Shown one piece after another: positions 1 to 11,191 of a DNA stretch of 64,000 nucleotides. The position numbers were made by a program, and so were the translations under genes. The DNA is taken from positions 16,768,883-16,832,882 of the forward strand of contig CM032806.1 in NCBI GenBank assembly GCA_019155185.1, written 5' to 3'. Under the pieces are notes generated by a model. That model ran no database searches and was not told the DNA's origin. It saw nothing but the letters and a program-made list of their open reading frames with translations. The DNA is from Beaufortia kweichowensis (Eukaryota > Chordata > Actinopteri > Cypriniformes > Gastromyzontidae). Within the stretch, counting starts at the first letter, position 1, and every line of letters begins with the position of its first letter.

Positions 1-109
1 ACTTCAATTTAGACACGAGTCCACACGAGTCTGTGTGCATTCAGGTTTAAGTCCCCATCAGGATTTGAAAACAAGAACACACAAACACACATTACAGGCA
101 TACAGTCAC

Positions 110-226
110 CTTTATGGCTTGGGACTTCTTGTGGAACATCTGCTCCAAGTTCTCAGCGAGTCTCTTCACAAGTTTCAGTCCATCAATTTCTTCCACCCTC
201 ACAGACTCCTCAAACTCTTTATACTT
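110..226 (-). CDS. cacna2d3: cacna2d3 coding exon 3 (alpha2delta-3 calcium channel subunit, N-terminal part)
   Basis: This 117-nt exon has 39 codons in phase 0. On the minus strand it is bounded by a TTTCTACAG acceptor and a GTGACT donor. It encodes KYKEFEESVRVEEIDGLKLV followed by KRLAENLEQMFHKKSQAIK. The EEIDGL..LVK.LA..(M/L)E.MFHKKS pattern is that of CACNA2D3 just after the signal peptide and is closer to alpha2delta-3 than to alpha2delta-1, -2 or -4 as I remember them. The exon joins in frame to exon 2 at 11192-11273. The family is a secreted, membrane-anchored extracellular subunit that helps traffic and tune high-voltage-activated calcium channels. The VWA/MIDAS and Cache regions are encoded further left, outside the window. 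The intron between this exon and exon 2 is about 11 kb and is filled with transposons. Confidence 0.93.
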
Positions 227-594
227 CTGTAGAAATAAAGAGAAATCTAATAATGCAGCTCTGGATTGGTAGATACAGTAGGGGTGAGTGGGGTACACAA
301 GAAAAAATGTAACACAGACCTTTTAGATAGTTATATAGCGTTAAGTGATTCTCGCACTGCTTTCCTTCAGAAAAGGTTATCATGTGTTTTTGTGGAGACA
401 TTAAACAGAGAGAATTGAGTTTTTGTGGGGTGAAAGTAAAATGTTATTATTTTTTTTGCATTACACTCTCAAAGACTAAAGGTTTGCAGTTCATCAGGTT
501 GCGCCACTCAGCTAAAGGCGCAACCAAACACACTGCAGGGCCACAGCAAGACACAGCTACAAGAGCAACAAAAACAGCAGAAACACAACGTATG
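227..594. other. cacna2d3 intron 2, 5' flank of LTR insertion
   Basis: Intronic sequence between exon 3 and the LTR element. I see no coding or repeat structure here apart from the GTATG target-site copy at 590-594. A short open frame at 382-636 runs into the LTR and looks spurious. Confidence 0.5.
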
Positions 595-888
595 TGTCAC
601 AGCCCCATGTGTTCTCCCGGACTCCATTTCCCATGATCCCTTGCACTCCTCTCACCTGTTCCCACTCACTCGTCTGCTGTGATCACCTGCACCTGCTCAC
701 CGTCATCAAGGACTTGTGTATATATACCCTGCATTTCTCCCTTGTCTTTGTCGTGTGTTAAAGTTATGTTTAGTTGTGTATCGTGTTGTTCTGTTCCTGG
801 TTCCAAAGTAAAGCTCTATTCCTGTGTATTCCTGGCTCCGCGTCTCCGTGTTTCCTGTGCATGCACGGTACACCAGCATCCCGTAACA
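595..888 (+). repeat. 5' LTR
   Basis: The 294-bp repeat runs from TGTCACAG to CGTAACA. It contains TATATATACC (about 719-729), a likely TATA box, and a poly(A)-like AGTAAAGCTC further on. The 3' copy at 2017-2310 matches it almost perfectly. Confidence 0.92.
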
Positions 889-918
889 GAACACACGACC
901 CAAACAAAGAAGAGGAAG

Positions 919-2058
919 ATGTTCCCCTCAGTGGACGATCGGCTCCGCCAGAGTCAGGGGGAGAGGCCCTTGCTAGCCCACTCCTTGTACTTCCTGGCAC
1001 TCTGTGAGATGTCGGACCTCCCGGACCTCTACCTCCGGCTGTTTTTTGAGCTCAGCCTGACGGCAGCCGTCATGGATAAGCTGCCTGGGAGGGGTCCGCA
1101 AGGGAGTGTCAGGGAGTATGTGGAGTGGGTGCTGCTATGTTGTGGCTGTCATCCCTTCTCCCACCTGGCCAATGGCTCCGCCCCTGAGGTTCCTGGCTCC
1201 GCCCCTGAGGTTCCTGGCTCCGCCCCTGTGGTTCCTGGCTCCGCCCCGGAGCCTCCTGACCCCGAGCCTCCTGACCCCTCCTCTAAGTTCCCGCCCAGCC
1301 TCCCTCTCCCGCCTCCTCTGTCTCCTGCCTCGGCTGCTCCCCTGTCTTCTCCAGTCCCCCTCAGTCCCTTTGCTCGCCTCCATGTATCACCACCTGGGCG
1401 TTGGGGCTCGCTTCGGGCCTTCTGCGTCCTGGCGCCCACATGGAGTGCAGCTCCCCCAGCTCCGCCTCCTGCCTCCGAGGCCCAGACTCCTCTCCAGCCC
1501 TCCGACCCTTCAGCTCCACCTCTGCCCTTACCTCCCTTGCCTCCACTGTGTCCCGTCCTCGCACTACCTCCACCGGGTTCCCTCGTCCCTCCGGCGTCGC
1601 CTTGGTCGGGCATCGACCTTCCCTCTCCCTTGGCCTCCCCTTCTCCACCTTCGGCTCGGCGGTGCGGCCCGCTGGCTCGGTCAGGCTCCGCTCTCCCCCC
1701 GGCTCCTTCTTCGTCCTCGGTCCCTCCGCTGTCGCCGCGGTCGGCAGAGCTGTCGGCTCCGCCTCGGCCCTCCGGGACATCCGAGTCGCCCTGGCTCTAC
1801 GGCCCTTCATCTCCGCCCGGGATCCCACTTTCCCGGTTTCGGCTCTGGCGGTCAGGCTCCTGGATCCTTCACTCCCTTCTCCATGGCTCCTCCCACCATC
1901 GTCTCCACTGTGGCCAGATGGAGTCTGGGTCACCGCCCTCGTCCTCACCTCCTGCTACTCCTCCTCCAGGACCCCCACCCTCCCTCCTCTGTTGGTCCTT
2001 CCGGGAGGGGGGGTACTGTCACAGCCCCATGTGTTCTCCCGGACTCCATTTCCCATGA
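919..2058 (+). CDS. Proline/serine-rich protein of the non-autonomous LTR element
   Basis: The frame opens at ATG 919 and runs about 379 codons, ending inside the 3' LTR. An upstream in-frame ATG at 679 lies in the 5' LTR and is less likely to start the protein. The first ~85 residues look like ordinary globular protein (MFPSVDDRLRQSQGERPLLA, then a leucine-rich stretch). After that comes a short tandem repeat, SAPEVPG (three to four copies), and a long Pro/Ser/Leu-rich tail with no catalytic motif. No zinc knuckle is visible. Overlapping long frames in other phases follow from the GC-rich composition. The protein could be a gag-like remnant or a carrier-type ORF; the sequence does not show which. 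Confidence 0.55.
   Translation: MFPSVDDRLRQSQGERPLLAHSLYFLALCEMSDLPDLYLRLFFELSLTAAVMDKLPGRGPQGSVREYVEWVLLCCGCHPFSHLANGSAPEVPGSAPEVPGSAPVVPGSAPEPPDPEPPDPSSKFPPSLPLPPPLSPASAAPLSSPVPLSPFARLHVSPPGRWGSLRAFCVLAPTWSAAPPAPPPASEAQTPLQPSDPSAPPLPLPPLPPLCPVLALPPPGSLVPPASPWSGIDLPSPLASPSPPSARRCGPLARSGSALPPAPSSSSVPPLSPRSAELSAPPRPSGTSESPWLYGPSSPPGIPLSRFRLWRSGSWILHSLLHGSSHHRLHCGQMESGSPPSSSPPATPPPGPPPSLLCWSFREGGYCHSPMCSPGLHFP
2003..2015 (+). promoter_or_regulatory. Polypurine tract of LTR element
   Basis: A GGGAGGGGGGG run sits 1-2 bases before the 3' LTR. This is the expected plus-strand primer site for reverse transcription. Confidence 0.8.
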
Positions 2059-2310
2059 TCCCTTGCACTCCTCTCACCTGTTCCCACTCACTCGTCTGCT
2101 GTGATCACCTGCACCTGCTCACCGTCATCAAGGACTTGTGTATATATACCCTGCATTTCTCCCTTGTCTTTGTCGTGTGTTAAAGTTATGTTTAGTTGTG
2201 TATCGTGTTGTTTTGTTCCTGGTTCCAAAGTAAAGCTCTATTCCTGTGTATTCCTGGCTCCGCGTCTCCGTGTTTCCTGTGCATGCACGGTACACCAGCA
2301 TCCCGTAACA
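2017..2310 (+). repeat. 3' LTR
   Basis: 294-bp copy of the 5' LTR, ending CGTAACA and followed by the GTATG target duplication. Confidence 0.92.
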
Positions 2311-2319
2311 GTATGTGAA

Positions 2320-2505
2320 AAACAAGTTCAAGTTGAAGTTTATTTGTATAGCACTTTAACACTGTAGCACTGTTTCAAAGCAGCTTTACAGCAGAATAAA
2401 CAGAATGACAAGCAGGAAAATATAAGCTCATTTAATAACTAATATCTAATATCAGCTCAGTCTCCTAGTGACACTCCAACACTGAACCCAAACTCCATTA
2501 ATGAA

Positions 2506-2540
<35 letters not shown>

Positions 2541-5040
2541 AGAAAAACCCTTGAGAGAACCCAAACTCCATTAATGAATCTATATATATATATATGGAGA
2601 AAAACCCTTGGGAGAACTCAGACTCACTTGGAGGGTCATTTCTCCTCTGAAGTGTCACAGCTGCAGTCAGTAGTTTGATCAAAATTATTTGATTTAAAGT
2701 CGTGAACTAAATTTACTAAAATTTGAAGCCATGTAGGTCTGAGTTTTGAGTTGATCTGGATTATTAGTTGTGATTGCCGCCTCCTTCTGACAGATCCAGC
2801 GTCAGGTCAGCGTATGGACTGGATGCAACCTCGTAATAATAAGAGAAACAAACTGAGAGTAAAATACTGTTTCACACCCTTAGATGCAACAAGTACATCA
2901 GATTGTTAGGGAAGTGTTCCCGGTTCCCGTTGATCTAATTAATGCAGCCTAACAATCCCTTATGGGATTTGTGTTATAAACTGTTGGACTATGTGTATGT
3001 TATGTTAAAGAAATAATCTAGATTTAAACTGAGAGAGTGTGTCTGCCTCCCGCACAGCACTAGGAAGACTTTTCCAAAGTTTAGGTGCTAAATAGGAGAA
3101 TGATCTTCCACCACCACTTGATTTAAAAACTCTAGGTATTAGCAAAAGGCCAGAGTCCTGAGAGCCTAATGGACGTGAGGGACTGTAATGTATTAGGAGT
3201 TCACTCAGGTACTGAGGAGCTAAACCATGTAGAGCCTTAGAAGTAGTCAGTAAGATCTTAAAGTTAATACATTGTGTAATGGGTAACCCGTGGAGTGTTG
3301 ACAGTACCGGCCTGATATGTTCAAACTTTTTTGTTCTTGTGAGAACCGCTGCATTTTGAACTAGTTGGAGCTTTTGTAATAGGCTAGCTGGGCAGCCAGC
3401 TAATAATGCATTGCAGTAGTCCAGTCTAGACGTCATGAAAGCGTGAACTAACTTTTCTGCACTCGATAGTGACAGCATATGACGCAGTTTAGATATGTTT
3501 TTGAGATGAAAAAACGGTTTTACAGGTGTTGGCAACATGGCTTTTAAATGAGAGGGTACTGTCAAATAAAACGCCCAGATTCCTAGCTGATGAAGAAGAC
3601 TTAGTAGAGAAACCGTCAATAGTTAGATAATATTCCTGTTGGTTAAGTGTGGGAGCTTTAGGTCTAATGGTTAACACCTCTGTTTTGTCAGAGTTCAACA
3701 ACAGAAAGTTGCTACTCATCCAGGCTTTATGTTAACTATATATTCCATCATTCTGGTGAATTGCTGCGTTTCGTGAGGCTTCGAGGAGATATAGAGTTGA
3801 GTATCGTCGGCATAGCAGTGAAAATTAACCCCATGTTTCTTAATTATGGCTCCTAAGGGCAACATGTACAGGGCGAAGAGTAGGGGTGCTAGAACAGATC
3901 CCTGTGGTACTCCGTACTGGACTTGTGATCAGTAAGACTTCTCATTGTTTATTGCTACATATTGAAAGCAGTCAGATAAGTATGATTTAAACCATTCTAA
4001 TGCGATTCCACTAATGCCAACATAAGTTTTAAGTCTATTTAAAAGTATGCTGTGATCAATGGTGTCAAAGGCAGCGCTAAGATCTAACAATACAAGTAAT
4101 GAGATGCAGCCACGATCAGATGACAAGAGCAAATCATTTGTAACTCTGATCAGAGCAGTCACTGTACTGTGATGTGCTCTAAATCCCGACTGGAATTCCT
4201 CATAGATTCCTATGGAGGTAGGAGCAAAGCTGTGATGAAACAACCTTTTCAAGTACTTTAGAAATGAAAGGTAGATTCGATATAGGTCTATAGTTTGCTA
4301 AATCTCTAGGATCAAGTTGTGTTTTTTTAATAGTAGGCACAATAACAGCCAGCTTATATGCTTTAGGGACATATCCTAATGTTAGAGATGAGTTTATAAT
4401 ACTAAGCATAGGGTCTATTAATTCAGGCAGCATCTCTTTTAATAAGGTAGTAGGGATTGGATCTAGTATGCATGTTGCTGATTTAGATGATTTAATTATC
4501 TTAAACAGTTCATCCTTTTCTATGGTTGAGAATAATTGTAGTTGCTCATTAAGAGGGCTGGAATGTTCTGTCTGTTCAGGGAATATAGCCTCTGGTTGCA
4601 TAGTTATAATGTTTTCTCTAATATTATCAATTTTATTTGTGAAGAAATTCATAAATTCATCACTACTGTGTTGATAGCCGGCGTCTGAGGATGGTGACGA
4701 TAAAGTTTTTGTTAAGTTAGCCACTGTGTTAAAAAAATTGCGTTGTGTTGATTTCCTTCTGTTAATGACACAAAGTAGACAGATCTAGAGTTTTTTAAGG
4801 CTTTTCTGAATTTTGAGACACTATCCTTCCAAGCTATGCGGAATACCTCTAGTTTTGTTTTCTTAAAGGTGCGTTCCATTTTACGGGCAGTCCTTTTTAG
4901 TGCATGCGTGTTCTGATTATACCACAGGGTTGGACTTTTATCTTTAATTTTTTTTAGGCGCAGGGGAGCAACTGTATTTAGTGTTCCGGAAAAGACAGAG
5001 TTAATATTTTCTGTAATATAATCAAGATCTTCCAATCCTA
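2320..5040 (-). mobile_element. L2-like LINE, 3' two-thirds (reverse transcriptase and 3' UTR), minus strand
   Basis: Minus-strand frames at 5035-4712, 4724-4200, 4252-3929, 3719-3489 and 3619-3005 read in order as a non-LTR reverse transcriptase. Visible are NYRPISNLPFISKVLEKVV, FQSGFRAHHST.TAL, VLLDLSAAFDTIDH (the first catalytic Asp region), LNSDKTEVL and LDYCNALLAG, then a C-terminal ..SLPSAVREADTLSQFKSRL. Frame changes separate them, so this copy is dead. The expected FADD catalytic box lies in the gap near 3720-3930, where no clean frame remains. The 3' UTR runs down to about 2320 and contains the CCAAACTCCATTAATGAATC block twice. The clade call (L2/CR1-like) is from memory of fish LINEs. 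Confidence 0.88.
2486..2615. repeat. Duplicated LINE 3' UTR block with (TA)n microsatellites
   Basis: Two tandem copies of a segment from CCAAACTCCATTAATGAATC through a TA repeat to GGAGAAAAACCCTTG. The TA tract is longer in the first copy. A related single copy in opposite orientation sits at about 32245-32310. Confidence 0.8.
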
Positions 5041-5070
5041 TATGTTATGCAATTGAGGTAATTCAATTGC

Positions 5071-5274
5071 AGTTGTAGCCTAGTGGTTAGCGCGTTGGAC
5101 TAGCAACCAGATGGTTGCTGGTTTCATTCCCAATACCAGCAGGAAACAACTGAGGTGCCCTTGAGCAAGACCCTCACCCCTAACTGCTCCCAGTGTGCCA
5201 CTGGTAACTTGTAAGTCGCTTTGGATAAAAGCGTCTGCTAAATGAATAAATGTAAATGTAATGTAAATGTAAAT
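5071..5274 (+). mobile_element. tRNA-derived SINE
   Basis: The head carries pol III promoter-like boxes: A-box-like TAGCCTAGTGG at about 5077 and B-box-like GGTTTCATTCC at 5120-5130. The body runs to the tail motif CTTTGGATAAAAGCGTCTGC (about 5218-5240), common in fish SINEs. It ends in an A/T-rich tail with AATGTAAATGT repeats. It lies within the interrupted L2-like LINE, so it inserted later. I do not expect a functional tRNA: there is no cloverleaf 3' half. Confidence 0.85.
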
Positions 5275-5280
5275 TCAGGC

Positions 5281-7465
5281 ACACTGTAAAAAATTGCTGT
5301 AAATTTACATGGAAATTTAACAGCAAAATTCCGTTTTTGTGCAATAGCAGTAAGTTGCTGTTATTTACAGTGCATTGTGGGAAGACTTGTTCACTTCAGA
5401 TCAGTGGTGGAACAAAAAACAGCACCTTACTGTAATTTAACAGTTTTATACCATATTCTCTGTGGCTACGTCATTCATGAGGCGCTTTTTGAATTCCAAC
5501 GGTCAAAGAAATGTCCCGCGTTTCTCTGGTAAGTTACAGAAATACAGTGATTTCTTCATTACAAACGAATTATACTTTGTGCACATAATAAAACATGACA
5601 GCCAGCATTAAATAGACCTAACGGAAGTACATTTTATTTTCTATCATAGTGTCAGTCAGTGGGTGAGTAGATCTATATTTATTTGTTTAATGTTGGGTGC
5701 TGCACCTTTAAGGACGCTGGTACGGTGGGCATATAGAAAACACTGAGAGAGAAAGCCATGTTGTTATCATGTTAAATCTCATTGAACCTTTTTAACAAGT
5801 TCAGTTTGAAACTATAACTTGAAACTATATATTCCCAGCGTGGTGAGTAATTCATATGTTGTTTAAGTTAACTAGTTTCTGTTGATGTTGCCTAAACAGC
5901 TAATGTTATACACATGTGTTCAATGTTTGTGTAGACATTTACTGTTTTATACATTACTTGTTGCAATGTTCATGCAGTATAGGTTGCACTTAGTTGGTAA
6001 ACAAATTTAGTACACGTTTGTGACACAGAGACTGTTCTACAAATACGTGATAATGCTTAATGCATATACGTAATATTTCCTGCAAATATGTGATATTAGC
6101 ATTATAGAGATTATTATATTTTTGATTTATAAGCATATATTTTAATGCTTACAATCTAAAGCTGATGTTTAAATGTAGAAATTGATTTGGTGATCATCTG
6201 TCAGTGCATTTTTAGCTGAAAATGTATTATTGTACACAGGGCCTGAATCATTTTGTTGTTCTTTGTGTTAAAGATGCTGTTCTGGGAGGGATTTTATGGA
6301 CATGCTAAATCTGTCTGGATGTGAAGTGCTGAGCACTTTAAGCACATTAAAGGACATACTGATACAAACACAAAAGGTACTATACATTATTTTTCTTTAC
6401 ACTTCCATCAACAACTTGAAACTTTCTGCTAAAAATCTTTATTTTGAGAAAATAGCATGTTTCTCTACTGTCTGTTCTTTTTTTATGTAAAAATGCAGGG
6501 GGGAAAATGTAATTTTCATTGTAAAATATCCCTTTAATTTGAGGGACATTTTATATTAAATATCCAATAGGCATGTTAAATACAGGTGTTTTGCTTTTTT
6601 TTTACAGGACTCAGCAAAGGTAACATGAACAAGAATTTGACATGGTGCACCCTTGATGTGAAGAGCCAGCATTAGAATAGATGGTGTCAATATCCTGATT
6701 GAAGACACGGAGTTACAGGCACTGGAGTGTCCAGCCGTCTTATATTCAGCTAGCTTATTCAGTGTGGGATATGTAAGACCTCTTTTTAAACATTACATTG
6801 TCTACTGTACAAAAGATTTTGTATTTCCTTGAAATACATGCGTTTGTGTTAATTCATGTGTTTATTTCTATAAAAAGTTCATTGGCTGTTTTTTACACTG
6901 GCTTGTGTTTTATAAACTGTTGTCATATTCCAAAAGGGCTGGTGTTTGTTGAAGCCTTAACTATTTTAATTTGTTACTGAATCATTTTAAGAACTTGCTT
7001 GTTTTTCATCACTGAAACTGTTGTAGGCTGTTTTTTAAGCCTGATTTCATGCTACATTAGTGTTTTATGTAAAGGTAAGGCATGTGTGCTTTTTGTTGCA
7101 CCACAGTTCATGCACAGAATATTATAATATAACTGCCTGTACTTTTTGCCTGTATTAATCTGATGTTGAACAGGAATAAAGAGAGTTTAAACAAACCATA
7201 ACTTGTTTGTTGGTGTTAATTATTTCTGTAATCCACAAATATAAAATTCAGAGTATAACAGCATTTAAAATGAGAATAATGGAGTTGTGCTTTCGACAGT
7301 AATTTACTGTTAATGTAGAAACTAACAGCATTATCATGTATTTACAAAAACAGTAACAAACTGTAAATTTCAACAACAGCAAGACACTGTTAATTTAACA
7401 GTAACTTGCTGGCAACCGTGCTGCCAGTTACTTACTGTTTTTTAACGGGACAATTTTTAAGAGTG
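5281..7465. mobile_element. 2.2-kb non-autonomous DNA transposon with ACTGTAAAAAATTG-type termini
   Basis: The left end reads CACTGTAAAAAATTGCTGT. The right end, reverse-complemented, reads CACTCTTAAAAATTG. Both ends carry sub-terminal TTACTGTTA/ACAGTAA motifs facing inward, which is typical of a DNA transposon end. The interior (about 5500-7300) is AT-rich with only short frames (6296-6490, 6798-6980) and no transposase motif that I recognise. The CACTG start recalls EnSpm/CACTA elements, but I could not fix the target duplication. The unit separates two halves of the same LINE. Confidence 0.65.
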
Positions 7466-8160
7466 CAGATTACTAAGAAATGAGTCTTTGGTACTAGCAG
7501 TTATTGTTCTACTGTATTTATAACGCAGAGTTGGGTTTGTAGCTGTAGGCAGATGAAGCGTACAAGATACTAGTGATCTGAGATGTCTTCACTTTCCTGA
7601 TAAATTTTAACATTGTCCACATTTATACCACATGACAGTATAAGATCTAAAGTGTGATTCACGACAGTGAGTGGATCCTGAGACATGTTGTCTAACACCT
7701 ACGGAGTTGATAATGTCTGTAAAAGCCAGTCCCAAAACATCAGAGTCGTTATCTACATGAATATCATTAACAAAAAGTGCTTTATTAGTGAGGGATCTAA
7801 TATTTAGCATGCCAAGGGGTATTAATTGTTTATCTGGATTTTGTTTGTTTTTCATTTGTTGAACATTTATTAAATTACACTTGCAAGGTTTGCGCAGTTT
7901 TTTGAGTCTGCCAGCCTGATCAAATGTGGTAACCCACAGGTTTTTACGAAATCCTCCCTCAGAGCTGTCAAAGTTTTTCGCAATGTTAAGTCTACGGGGT
8001 TTTCGCCCGCCCCATGAAAAGTATACGCCTGATCGCTTATAAAAGATATAGCAAACCTCTCCTTAATAAGCTGGTCGATTTGACAAGTTACGCACCAAAG
8101 TTTTGTCCAGAATACGAAGTTTTTCAACAAATATCCCATTTAAACTGTGGTAAATGACCA
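7466..8160 (-). mobile_element. L2-like LINE, 5' part (endonuclease region), minus strand
   Basis: Frames at 7855-7607 and around 7870-8140 (minus) contain LGMLNIRSLTNKALFVNDI and, in an adjacent frame, HFRSYTVMWYKCGQC. The first resembles the start of the apurinic endonuclease domain of fish L2-like LINEs; upstream lies a basic stretch, RLKKLRKPCKCNL. It would continue into the RT part at 5035 if the 5050-7465 insertion were removed. Several stops and frame shifts show it is inactive. Confidence 0.72.
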
Positions 8161-9131
8161 TGGTAAATTTGCTGTTACTATGGTTTGAAAACATTCTCAT
8201 ATGTGAAAGTATTTCACATGTTTTTTAGAAATTAAAATGTCTGCCTTTTTTTTTAAAGAGGCTGTTGTGGCATCACAGTTGTGGCAAGCTGGCTTATAAT
8301 GCAAAACAGTTTTTAATGCAAAACAGCTTGTGTGTAATGAGTGAAAGTTTTATGAAGTGAGGTGAAGTAGTTGCCAATATATGATAATCTCTACTTGAAA
8401 TGTGACTTCTGTATTTAACCCATCCAGTGAGGTGTGAACACACACACACACACACACGGAGCAGTGGCCAGCTATCACTGCAGCGTCCAGAAAGCAAGGT
8501 GCCTTGCTCAAGGAAAGGTTCCTGCCAGCACTGGGAATCAAATTTATAAATCTTTTTATAATCTTTTTATAAAGATTATTTTGTTGCAGTAAAAACACTC
8601 ACACTGTACATTTCAGCATCCATTTCAGGCTCCCTGAATCTTAAAATGCAATGTTTTAATAAAGATAATTAAAAAATAATAATTTGGAGCGTTTGGACCC
8701 GGGAAGCGATGCTGCATGAGTTCAGACTTAACAAGCAGATTCTCTGTACACACATAGCATCAGTTTATTGCTAATCTTACAACTTCTCTTACTGGAGATT
8801 TGGCAGGACTGATATACTGGTATTTTTGAAAAGGTTGTGTTACACATGATCTCTTAATGGTCATTTTCCATTTAAGACTGTATGTATAAAAGCAGCTAGT
8901 GTAAAATAGTGGTGAACTTTATTACATCATTAACAATAAGAACTTAAATCTTATATTAAATCTATATTTTAATATTTTTAAACGCTCAGATTTTCCTAGA
9001 TAAATGAGGTAAAGTCTCACTATCAGATGAAGTGCTCTTTCACATGCTGTATGCTAATGTCAACTTCATTCTCTGCTTATACTACCACATTACCAACTAG
9101 AACTCTTTCCACATCATTGTTGGAATGATAC
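8161..9131. other. cacna2d3 intron 2: no gene; short dispersed repeat with (CA)n
   Basis: AT-rich intronic DNA. At about 8410-8545 a segment with a CACACACACACA tract, GGAGCAGTGGCCAGC and GTGCCTTGCTCAAGG resembles a dispersed fish repeat that I know only by its shape. Nothing else is visible. Confidence 0.5.
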
Positions 9132-10560
9132 ATGGCATTTCAGGGAGGGCACTCGGAGACTGATCAACGGGCAGAGGTTTTTTGTAACATCTTCCACCTC
9201 TTTCTGTCAACACTGTCCCCCAACTGCCTCAAGTCTGCCACCCTTGTGCCTGTCTCCAAGAAAACAGTTATCATCAGCCTTAATAACTACAGACCAGTGG
9301 CTTTCACCTGTGATGAAGTGTTTTGAGAAGCTGGTAGACACATTTAATCATCACTCCCTTCCACCCTGAATCAACATCATTTCATCATTTGCATATAGAG
9401 GTTACAAATCAGGATCTGTTTGCTTGCTCTTACAGGATCTGTAAGAGCAATACAAAAATACAATAAAAATGTTATTAATCGTACTACAAAAACCATAAAA
9501 AAACAGGTTCAAGTTCAAGTTACTTTTGGATCATTTTCATATTTACTGCCATTTTTAATCATTCACGGGAACAGCTTGAAAATGTGATGCATATGAAAAA
9601 TAGCTTATGGATAATGGGAATAGTAGTGGTGACGGTCCACTAGGATGGTTTGATATATGATAGGGGTCCAGTCCTCAAAAACAAAAAAACACTGATTTAG
9701 AGCACCCAGGAACAGATGTAAGAATGCTGTTTGTGGATTTTTGCTGTGCATCTAACACTAGCATACCCAGAAGAATGGTCACCAAACTGTGTAAAACCTG
9801 AGCGTCTGTGATTACATATGTTTCTGGATAAAGGATTTTCTGACAAACCGCACACAGGCTGTCCGGCTGGGGGACATTCACTCCTCCACTCTGTCTCTCA
9901 GCACGGGTGCTCCACAAGGTTGTGTGCTGAGTCCTCTGCTCTACTCACTATATACACCCATGACTGCACACCTACCCACATCACAAATGCAATGATTACA
10001 TTTGCAGATGACACCACTGTGATGGGGTTAATATCGAATGGTGGTGAGTCTGCCCACAGGGAGGAGGTGGCTGAGCTCTCAGAATGGTGCATCAATAACA
10101 ATCTGTCACTCAACACCTCCAAAACTAAGGAACTCATCATCAATTTCCACAAACAGAAGGAAGTACCAGCCCCTCTGTTCATTGGAGGAAAAATGGTAAA
10201 GAGAGTGAGCACCTTTAAATTCCTCAGCACACCCACATGGACAGTTAACACGACATCCCTGGTAAAGGCACAGCAGCGACTGTACTTTCTGAGGATGCTG
10301 AGATAAACCAACCTGTCCCAACAGCTGCTTGTGTCTTTTTACCAGTGCTCAGTTAAAAGCATACTATCCCATGGCATCCTGGTGTGGTATTCTGGCTGTA
10401 CTGTGGCAGAGAAAAAAAGCACTGCAGAGAGTCATCAACTCACAGAAAATTACTGGTACACAGCTGCCTTCTCTTCAGGTCATCTAAAGCACCAGATGAA
10501 CACGGCAAGCCAGAAATAGAATTAAAGACTTCTCTCACCCTGGCTATTGGTCCCTAAAGA
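9132..10560 (+). mobile_element. Decayed jockey/BS-like LINE reverse transcriptase fragment
   Basis: Plus-strand frames read LVPVSKKTVIISLNNYRPVA (about 9240-9300), then TIYTHDCTPTHITNAMITFA followed by DDTTVMGLISN (the catalytic FADD box near 10000), NNNLSLNTSKTKELIINF and a C-terminal part (QQRLYFLRMLR, VKSILSHGILVWYSG). About 400 bp between the fingers and palm regions (9330-9820) is scrambled. Frame shifts and missing pieces make it a pseudogene. It belongs to the same broad LINE group as the minus-strand copy at 51.2-52.1 kb. Confidence 0.85.
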
Positions 10561-10584
10561 CACGCACCTCCAGTGCTCTGATCT

Positions 10585-10602
10585 AATAATAATAATAATA
10601 AT
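10585..10602. repeat. (AAT)n microsatellite
   Basis: Six tandem AAT/ATA triplets in the tail of the preceding LINE. Confidence 0.85.
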
Positions 10603-11191
10603 GGTATCATGTAAATATTACATTGGTGTTTCATAACATAATGCACATGTAGAGAGGGCGTAGGATCTGCTCTTTTATGCGGTACATATATCTTTTGAAA
10701 TACTTGTCCTGTGGCTTTTAAAGCACTTTAGGGTTAACCTAAGCACTGACGTGATGACTTCACATAGACAATAGAGAAGTGAGCGGGTAACGTGTACTTT
10801 AGCCGTAGGGTGCACTTACACCCGTTCAGCCCCATTACTGCACATTCTCCTGTGGGCTCGCTGTCATATTCCTCCTCTGCTTTTCTGTCTGCTCAGCAGG
10901 CAGCGTCTTCTGCTGCTTTTAACTGTTACACAGATGATCCGACCCTCAGGCCATCTCAACCTCTTACATTCATTAGCATCCCATATTCTCAAACATACTG
11001 GAGGATGACATCGTTTTTCTTTTATATTAATGTCATGTCGTTTCTTGAAGTGTAAAGGTACTGTGGTGATACAGTGATACATTGAAATATTCGGACTATA
11101 GTGATAGATCTTACTATGATAACTCTGGTCTAAACAGACATGATTCTGGTATCACGTGGAAACACTGTCAGAGTGTCAGAACTCAGTTTAC
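10603..11191. other. cacna2d3 intron 2, no recognisable element
   Basis: Intronic sequence directly downstream of exon 2 on the minus strand. A plus-strand frame at 10792-11055 has no support. Confidence 0.5.

Larger units (their letters stand above)
595..2310 (+). mobile_element. Young non-autonomous LTR retrotransposon (Gypsy-like termini, internal proline-rich ORF, no RT)
   Basis: Two 294-bp direct repeats (595-888 and 2017-2310) begin TGTCACAG and end CCGTAACA. They flank a 1128-bp body. A perfect 5-bp target duplication GTATG lies at 590-594 and 2311-2315. A polypurine tract (GGGAGGGGGGG) directly precedes the 3' LTR, which fixes the plus orientation. I noticed one difference between the LTRs (C versus T in CGTGTTGTTYTGTTCC), so the insertion is recent. 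The body is far too short for gag-pol and has no protease, reverse transcriptase or integrase. It must have been moved by enzymes supplied elsewhere. It lies in intron 2 of cacna2d3, antisense to that gene, next to the 3' end of an L2-like LINE. Confidence 0.93.

Noticed and set aside
5071..5150. tRNA gene on the plus strand
   Set aside because: A- and B-box-like motifs are present, but the B box is imperfect and the sequence continues into a SINE body and tail with no acceptor stem pairing.
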